This document shows, one piece after another, positions 60,915-64,000 of a stretch of DNA of 64,000 bases. The stretch's first letter is position 1, and each line of letters opens with the position of its first letter. This DNA comes from UMGS1649 sp045604405 (GTDB lineage: Bacteria > Bacillota > Clostridia > TANB77 > CAG-465): the NCBI GenBank assembly GCA_045604405.1, contig JAZUNZ010000003.1:1-64000 (forward strand). The letters are read 5' to 3'. The translations under genes and the position numbers were made by a program. Below the pieces are notes generated by a model. That model was not told the origin of the DNA and made no database searches. It saw only the letters and a program-made list of their open reading frames with translations.

Positions 60915-62510
60915 TTATTCGTAGCAGGGCTCGAGGGTAACAATGTGGTAATTGTTGTTGCTGTCAAGGCCAATAGTGAGATCTACAGCCATTGTCCAAA
61001 GGTTTTCATCAACCACAAGACGATACTGATTGTCACCAATTGCTTTGAGTGTTGCGCCGCCGTTTACCCATTCTCCAGTATAAGGATCAACGTACTTGAT
61101 AACTACGTTAGATACATCTGCATCTTCGAGTATAACAATTACAGTATCACCCTTTACCATATAATCGGTAGAAACGGTAATGGTAGGATTCTTCGGCATA
61201 GGAAGCTTATCTGTGTAGTTATCCTTATAAGAATGACCACATACAGTGCAAGTGTAAATGGTATAACCTTCAGAAGAAGTAGTAGGTTCTATAACCTTGG
61301 AAGTGTACTTATGACCAAGCGCTGCAACTTTGTCGCCAGTGTAGCTGTGTCCACACTTACAAGTATATACAGTATAACCATCGGTTGTGCAAGTTGCTTC
61401 TACAACTTTTGTAGTATAGCTGTGAACATGCTCAGTTACAGGAGGCTCGGTTACAGGAGGCTCGGTTACAATTATATCTCCGCCTACATTTACATCGCCG
61501 CCTACGTTTACATCGTCACCTACGACTACGTCATCAGTTACGAGTACATCATCTCCTACGATTACGTCATCAGTTACGAGTACATCATCTCCTACGATTA
61601 CGTCATCAGTTACGAGTACATCATCTCCTACGACTATGTCATCAGTTACGAGTACATCATCTCCTACGACTATGTCGTCAGTTACGAGTACATCATCTCC
61701 TACGTTTACGTCATCGCTTACAACTACATCACCGTTTACAATAAGGTCGCCGTCAATAATAGCATTTCCATTATTAGCTGTTTTCATAATTCCAAAAACT
61801 CCAAGAAGAGTTAATGCAACTACAAGAATCAGGCTAGGAATGCCAACAAACATTGTTTTGACCTTAAGCAGTGTGAGTAGCCATATAACCGTAGCACAAA
61901 GAGCCATAACGGGAATCATTGCCCACCAGCCAAAACAAATTGCTACAATAATTGTTGCAATTACAAGCATTACATTTACAATTATAGCAATTGTTAATGT
62001 TTTATTTGCACCAAACATTGCACAAAGAAGAATGAGGTATGCAAAAAACAGTGCTGCAGGAATGATAGCAAACCATCCAAAGAGAGTAGCTACTCTTATT
62101 GTTGTAATAAGAAGCATTATGCCCAAAATTACAGCAAGAGCCTTTGCGACCTTTTTGCGCTTCTTAAGTGCGATAAACGTAACACATGCAAAAAACAGAG
62201 TTGCTGCAATAGTTAACATCCCAGAATTGAGAGGGAGAAACAAAAGAGCCCAAACCGTTGCTGAAAGAAAAAGAACACTTAATACTGTTGCAATTGCCAA
62301 AGATGTATTTCCCTTTTTCTTAGGCGATGAATTAGCGTTTGCATTGTTTGCTTTATTATTCCGCAGTGCGGGAATAAGTAACAAAGCTCCTACTGTCGCA
62401 GGAATCAAAGCAAATGCCTGACCTATAAAGGGAGATGCGAGAATCATACCTACCAAGACTGCGCAGATTACTATGCCTATCCAGGCCACAACATTTTTCC
62501 GAATTTTCAT
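60915..62510 (-). CDS. Membrane protein with Asp-rich hexapeptide repeats and CxCG/CxxCG modules, codon-atypical
   Basis: A 531-aa protein not matching a known full-length family. Residues 1-250 contain about eight membrane helices. Residues 260-350 are hexapeptide repeats V-(G/T)-D-D-(V/I)-x, of which five identical-like 12-residue units are encoded by 36-bp repeats; a beta-helix resembling bactofilin or LbetaH folds is likely. A TEPPVTEPPVTE linker follows, then two modules of about 30 residues with YTCKCGHSY and YTCTVCGHSY, common in clostridial surface proteins, and a beta-rich end. Two in-frame CGG codons (62361-62363, 62499-62501) are read as sense. AAGGAGG before ATG. Confidence 0.7.
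   Translation of the reverse strand: MKIRKNVVAWIGIVICAVLVGMILASPFIGQAFALIPATVGALLLIPALRNNKANNANANSSPKKKGNTSLAIATVLSVLFLSATVWALLFLPLNSGMLTIAATLFFACVTFIALKKRKKVAKALAVILGIMLLITTIRVATLFGWFAIIPAALFFAYLILLCAMFGANKTLTIAIIVNVMLVIATIIVAICFGWWAMIPVMALCATVIWLLTLLKVKTMFVGIPSLILVVALTLLGVFGIMKTANNGNAIIDGDLIVNGDVVVSDDVNVGDDVLVTDDIVVGDDVLVTDDIVVGDDVLVTDDVIVGDDVLVTDDVIVGDDVLVTDDVVVGDDVNVGGDVNVGGDIIVTEPPVTEPPVTEHVHSYTTKVVEATCTTDGYTVYTCKCGHSYTGDKVAALGHKYTSKVIEPTTSSEGYTIYTCTVCGHSYKDNYTDKLPMPKNPTITVSTDYMVKGDTVIVILEDADVSNVVIKYVDPYTGEWVNGGATLKAIGDNQYRLVVDENLWTMAVDLTIGLDSNNNYHIVTLEPCYE
61519..61698 (-). repeat. Five tandem 36-bp repeats
   Basis: Units start at 61519, 61555, 61591, 61627 and 61663. They differ at only a few positions (GATTACG/GACTACG/GACTATG and TCATCA/TCGTCA), so they arose by recent duplication and may vary in copy number between strains. 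Each encodes two hexapeptides (VGDDVL, VTDD-V/I-V/I). Confidence 0.92.
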
Positions 62511-62556
62511 TTTGAAAATCCTCCTTTTAAAAAAATTATTTTTTTGTGTATATAAA

Positions 62557-62572
62557 AGGTCATATATGACCT
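62557..62572. promoter_or_regulatory. 16-bp palindrome in the leader of the hexapeptide-repeat gene
   Basis: AGGTCATATATGACCT is a perfect palindrome between the promoter (62596-62624) and the ribosome site. Possible operator or leader hairpin. Confidence 0.55.
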
Positions 62573-62595
62573 ATTACAAAGATTTATATAATATA

Positions 62596-62624
62596 ATTTT
62601 ATCATACAAACGCATAAAAGTCAA
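62596..62624 (-). promoter_or_regulatory. Promoter of the hexapeptide-repeat gene, embedded in a terminator
   Basis: Minus strand TTGACT (62619-62624), 17 bp, TAAAAT (62596-62601). The -35 lies in the right arm of the terminator of the SLH gene. Confidence 0.6.
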
Positions 62625-62645
62625 CATAATAATATGTTGACTTTT
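62616..62645 (-). terminator. Terminator of the SLH protein gene
   Basis: Perfect 13-bp stem (62616-62628 with 62633-62645), 4-nt loop, TTTT on the minus strand. Confidence 0.85.
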
Positions 62646-62670
62646 ACATTTTATTGTAATATTTTTGTAA

Positions 62671-64000
62671 TTATTTCACTTCAACAATTTGTTGCCATAA
62701 TCTATAATCATAAGTGTATGTGTATGAATTTGATGCTCCTACTATATTATAGAAGAATACGCTATCCTCTCTGATATCTGCAAATTTTAATGTGTTTTCT
62801 GGTAATGTCTCTACATAAGGTCCTCTAAATGTTAAGCTATTTACCATTGCTACTACATCTTTTCTTAATGCATAAGTATCTGGATTTGATTCATATTTTA
62901 CTACAACATTTTGTCTCATAAGTTCCATTATATAATCTTTCTTAGGAGATACTTTCTTATCATTTCCAGTTAATGCCTTTGTGTATAAAAATACTGGCTT
63001 GTAAACTGTTAATTTTTGATCAGATATATATGTAGCTGCTTGAGCTAACATTTGCATTGCATCTTCCATAAGTATTGGATTATTTGGTTTAAATGTTCCA
63101 TCTGGGAAAGCTTGAATTATATCTGTATTAGCAAGTGCAGATACTGCATTTCTTGCATAAGCAGGTATTTTATCATGATCTTTAAATGTTTTGTACTCAT
63201 TGCTTCCTACTTTAACATCTAATATTCCTGAATCTGCTAATAATTTTGCAAATTCTGCTCTTGTTATTTCATCGTCTGGTCTTACTTGGTTTGTTGTATC
63301 TACAGTTGTTAAGTATTTTGTATATGTTCCTGTCTTTCCTTCAGTTGTATCAATAAATAATTGTCTCATATATGAGTAAGAATTATTTCCTCCAGCTGTA
63401 GTTTTAAGTGTAGGATAAAATACCTCTGAAATGTTTTTACTCTTTTCTAAAGCTTCATTTTCTAAGAATTTTACTCTTACATATAATCTACAATATCCTG
63501 CACCTTGTGAAGCCACATAACTTTGAACTGTTCCTATATCCCATGTAATTACTGTTTCATTTTCAGTTTGCTTTGTTATTTTTCCGTTTCCGTTTATTTC
63601 TTCAACAATTACTTTATATGGTATTGTTAATTCAAATTTAACCTTTGGAGCTGGTGCAGTACTTCCATTGTAGTACTCTACCATATATGTCATTCTTTCA
63701 TCTTCTGCCGCATAGTTGTTTTCTTGTACATGTGTTGCTGTATATTTTTCAGCTCTCAACCATGATGCAAAATATGTTATTTCTTCATTTATATCCCCTA
63801 ATAGAGATAAATCGTCTATACAATTTACTGTATATTTAGTTTGAGTTGGTTTTGTATTAACTATTGTTGATGCTTTTTGTGCTATAGCAAACTTTGTAGA
63901 TATTGCTTGCGCTGATCTGTTTCCTGGTTCATCTAATGCAACTCCTGCATCTATTTTTATATATTTGTTTACACCAACATTTCCTTTAATATTTTTAAGT
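62671..64000 (-). CDS. SLH-domain surface protein, 3' part (runs off the window)
   Basis: The frame is open to the window edge, so at least 443 C-terminal residues are present and the true start lies beyond 64000. The visible part has a DUF11-like beta-sandwich (MVEYYNGSTAPAPKVKFELT in part), then surface-layer homology motifs: DEITRAEFAKLLADSG, IPAYARNAVSALANTDII and FKPNNPILMEDAMQML. SLH domains bind pyruvylated secondary cell wall polymers, so the protein is probably cell-surface attached via its C-terminus. Confidence 0.85.
   Translation of the reverse strand, partial: LKNIKGNVGVNKYIKIDAGVALDEPGNRSAQAISTKFAIAQKASTIVNTKPTQTKYTVNCIDDLSLLGDINEEITYFASWLRAEKYTATHVQENNYAAEDERMTYMVEYYNGSTAPAPKVKFELTIPYKVIVEEINGNGKITKQTENETVITWDIGTVQSYVASQGAGYCRLYVRVKFLENEALEKSKNISEVFYPTLKTTAGGNNSYSYMRQLFIDTTEGKTGTYTKYLTTVDTTNQVRPDDEITRAEFAKLLADSGILDVKVGSNEYKTFKDHDKIPAYARNAVSALANTDIIQAFPDGTFKPNNPILMEDAMQMLAQAATYISDQKLTVYKPVFLYTKALTGNDKKVSPKKDYIMELMRQNVVVKYESNPDTYALRKDVVAMVNSLTFRGPYVETLPENTLKFADIREDSVFFYNIVGASNSYTYTYDYRLWQQIVEVK

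Overview
The window is AT-rich, low-GC DNA from an anaerobic, endospore-forming member of the Bacillota (Clostridia-like), probably uncultured. Pointers are a four-subunit ferredoxin-dependent 2-oxoacid oxidoreductase (PorCDAB), a gerK-type germination operon, SpoIIAA/SpoIIAB, YtfJ, a BofC-like protein, Veg, an SLH-domain surface protein and a classical Firmicutes L10 leader. Most genes lie on the minus strand, with strong TTGACA/TATAAT promoters, GGAGG ribosome sites and short hairpin terminators. No tRNA, rRNA or CRISPR array was seen.

Layout. 0-15 kb: ClpE-type chaperone, DUF308 membrane protein, BofC-like protein, ComEC (frame-broken), the por operon, a 2,4-diaminopentanoate dehydrogenase-like enzyme, Tex, and rplJ-rplL with their leader. 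15.2-25.5 kb: an M14 peptidoglycan carboxypeptidase gene split by a ~9.1 kb mobile element. The element holds a large serine recombinase (frame-broken twice), a seven-copy ~70 bp repeat array, a PatB-like C-S lyase, an ISLre2-type insertion sequence, a structured GC-richer segment, an AbiD/F-like HEPN abortive-infection protein and an HTH protein. 25.5-30.5 kb: rpmG-secE-nusG-rplK-rplA and small proteins. 30.6-45.4 kb: amidase, NUDIX, IscU-like, SecA, endonuclease IV-like, prepilin peptidase, YqeG, TyrS and two unknown genes. 45.6-52.2 kb: zinc/manganese ABC transporter and germination operon. 52.3-64 kb: ytfJ-DUF2953-scpA-recX-recA, veg, ctpA, rpsU, two pseudouridine synthases, spoIIAA/AB, a membrane protein with hexapeptide repeats, and the end of an SLH protein.

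Main observation. Three reading-frame breaks occur in two conserved genes (one in comEC, two in the recombinase). At each, the zero frame reaches a CGG codon, stops soon after, and skipping the C of CGG (a +1 shift that then reads GGN as glycine) restores the family sequence. By eye I found no other in-frame CGG in the ordinary AT-rich genes. Seven more in-frame CGG codons do occur, in six genes of distinctly different codon usage, where they must be read as sense. Either CGG is a site of +1 recoding in this organism, or there is an odd systematic C-insertion artefact. Raw reads and the tRNA set would decide.

Starts were adjusted where a ribosome-binding site clearly chose a later start codon. 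Family names rest on sequence recognition only; no database search was run.
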